Below are positions 63,789 through 64,000 of a stretch of DNA of 64,000 bases, piece after piece. The notes beneath the pieces were generated by a model, which was not told the DNA's origin, ran no database searches, and saw only the letters and a list, made by a program, of their open reading frames with translations. Position 1 is the stretch's first letter, and each line of letters begins with the position of its first letter. Source of the stretch: Streptomyces sp. MMG1533. GTDB lineage: Bacteria; Actinomycetota; Actinomycetes; Streptomycetales; Streptomycetaceae. The translations under genes and the position numbers were made by a program. The DNA is taken from positions 1-64,000 of the forward strand of contig NZ_LGDG01000244.1 of assembly GCF_001279775.1 (NCBI RefSeq). The letters are read 5' to 3'.

Positions 63789-64000
63789 ATGAGCCAAGAG
63801 ACAGACGGTGTAGCCGAAGCGGTCCCAGACGAGTTGAAGTGGGGAAGCTTCCGGTTGGCGGCCTACGCCGTGTGCATCGAGGACGGGCGGGTGCTGCTCG
63901 CCCATCACGCGTCGAACAACTGGACTCTTCCCGGCGGTAGGGTCGAGCACGCGGAGGATCCGTTCGACACGGTGATCCGGGAGGTTGCCGAGGAGACCGG
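63789..64000 (+). CDS. NUDIX hydrolase, partial at window end
   Basis: The first 70 residues of a NUDIX protein: FRLAAYAVCIEDGRVLLAHH, NWTLPGGRVEHAEDPFDTVI, then REVAEETG, which completes the Nudix box (GGxxExxx...REVxEETG) at the window edge. NUDIX enzymes hydrolyse nucleoside diphosphates linked to other groups. ATG 63789. The rest is outside the window. Confidence 0.85.
   Translation, partial: MSQETDGVAEAVPDELKWGSFRLAAYAVCIEDGRVLLAHHASNNWTLPGGRVEHAEDPFDTVIREVAEET

Overview
The window is very GC-rich, with strong third-position GC bias, GTG and TTG starts, GGAGG-type ribosome binding sites and many ATGA/GTGA stop-start overlaps. With the families present (PspAA, CsoR, Ku, DUF6192/6193/6207/6448/6461, PAS-GAF-SpoIIE phosphatases, membrane Ser/Thr kinases with extracytoplasmic tails), this points to Streptomyces or a close relative, probably an accessory or chromosome-arm region. 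No rRNA, convincing tRNA or CRISPR array was seen.

Layout. 1-7 kb is a graveyard of mobile DNA: IS21 istA and istB pieces, an IS5-type piece, a frameshifted tyrosine recombinase, DUF6192 and WD40 remnants, with intact methyltransferase and MFS genes among them. 7-16 kb holds a PH-like membrane protein, Ku with a distant ATP-ligase scrap, a TetR/TetX-like flavin monooxygenase pair sharing a palindromic operator, and a PucR regulator divergent from a ferredoxin reductase/fatty-acid desaturase operon. 16-21.5 kb has an integrase tail beside a BNR-protein remnant swollen by ten copies of a 7-bp repeat, a DUF2218/methyltransferase pair facing a TetR gene, and a cytochrome b with two frameshifts. 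21.5-29.3 kb is a metal/envelope block: a cupredoxin lipoprotein, an ABC exporter operon with small membrane proteins, and a CopA copper ATPase carrying an N-terminal cupredoxin-like and a C-terminal YHS domain, coupled to csoR. 29.3-32.3 kb is a pspA-pspAA-htpX envelope-stress operon facing a DUF6448 gene.

35-40.4 kb is a tyrosine/homogentisate catabolic operon (HPPD, HmgA, an uncharacterised protein, FAH, a truncated CoA-transferase subunit) facing an Lrp/AsnC regulator. No recognisable maleylacetoacetate isomerase is present; the uncharacterised gene between hmgA and fahA is a candidate. 40.4-43.6 kb again carries IS scraps and a 250-bp duplication. 43.8-47.1 kb has two tandem paralogous transmembrane Ser/Thr kinases. 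49-51.6 kb encodes an 816-residue PAS-PAS-GAF-SpoIIE-HATPase protein. 52.7-56.8 kb is the remains of an amide-use system: an amidase, a deletion scar joining the start of an amide/urea-type binding protein to the end of a transporter ATPase, an ArsR regulator, and a cytoplasmic SRPBCC/AmiC-like fusion.

57.5-61.9 kb is a compact divergent four-gene cluster (JmjC/cupin oxygenase plus acyl-ACP desaturase; GNAT-like protein plus flavoprotein). It looks like a small lipid-modifying or biosynthetic locus and I could not match it to a described pathway. The window ends with a DUF6461 remnant, a DUF7691 gene, an IS701 transposase tail and the start of a NUDIX gene.

Single-base frameshifts recur across the window. 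Most sit in mobile debris, but some break otherwise well-kept genes (cytochrome b, one methyltransferase), so base-calling errors should be excluded before calling these genes dead. All family names are from recognition of sequence motifs; no database search was run.
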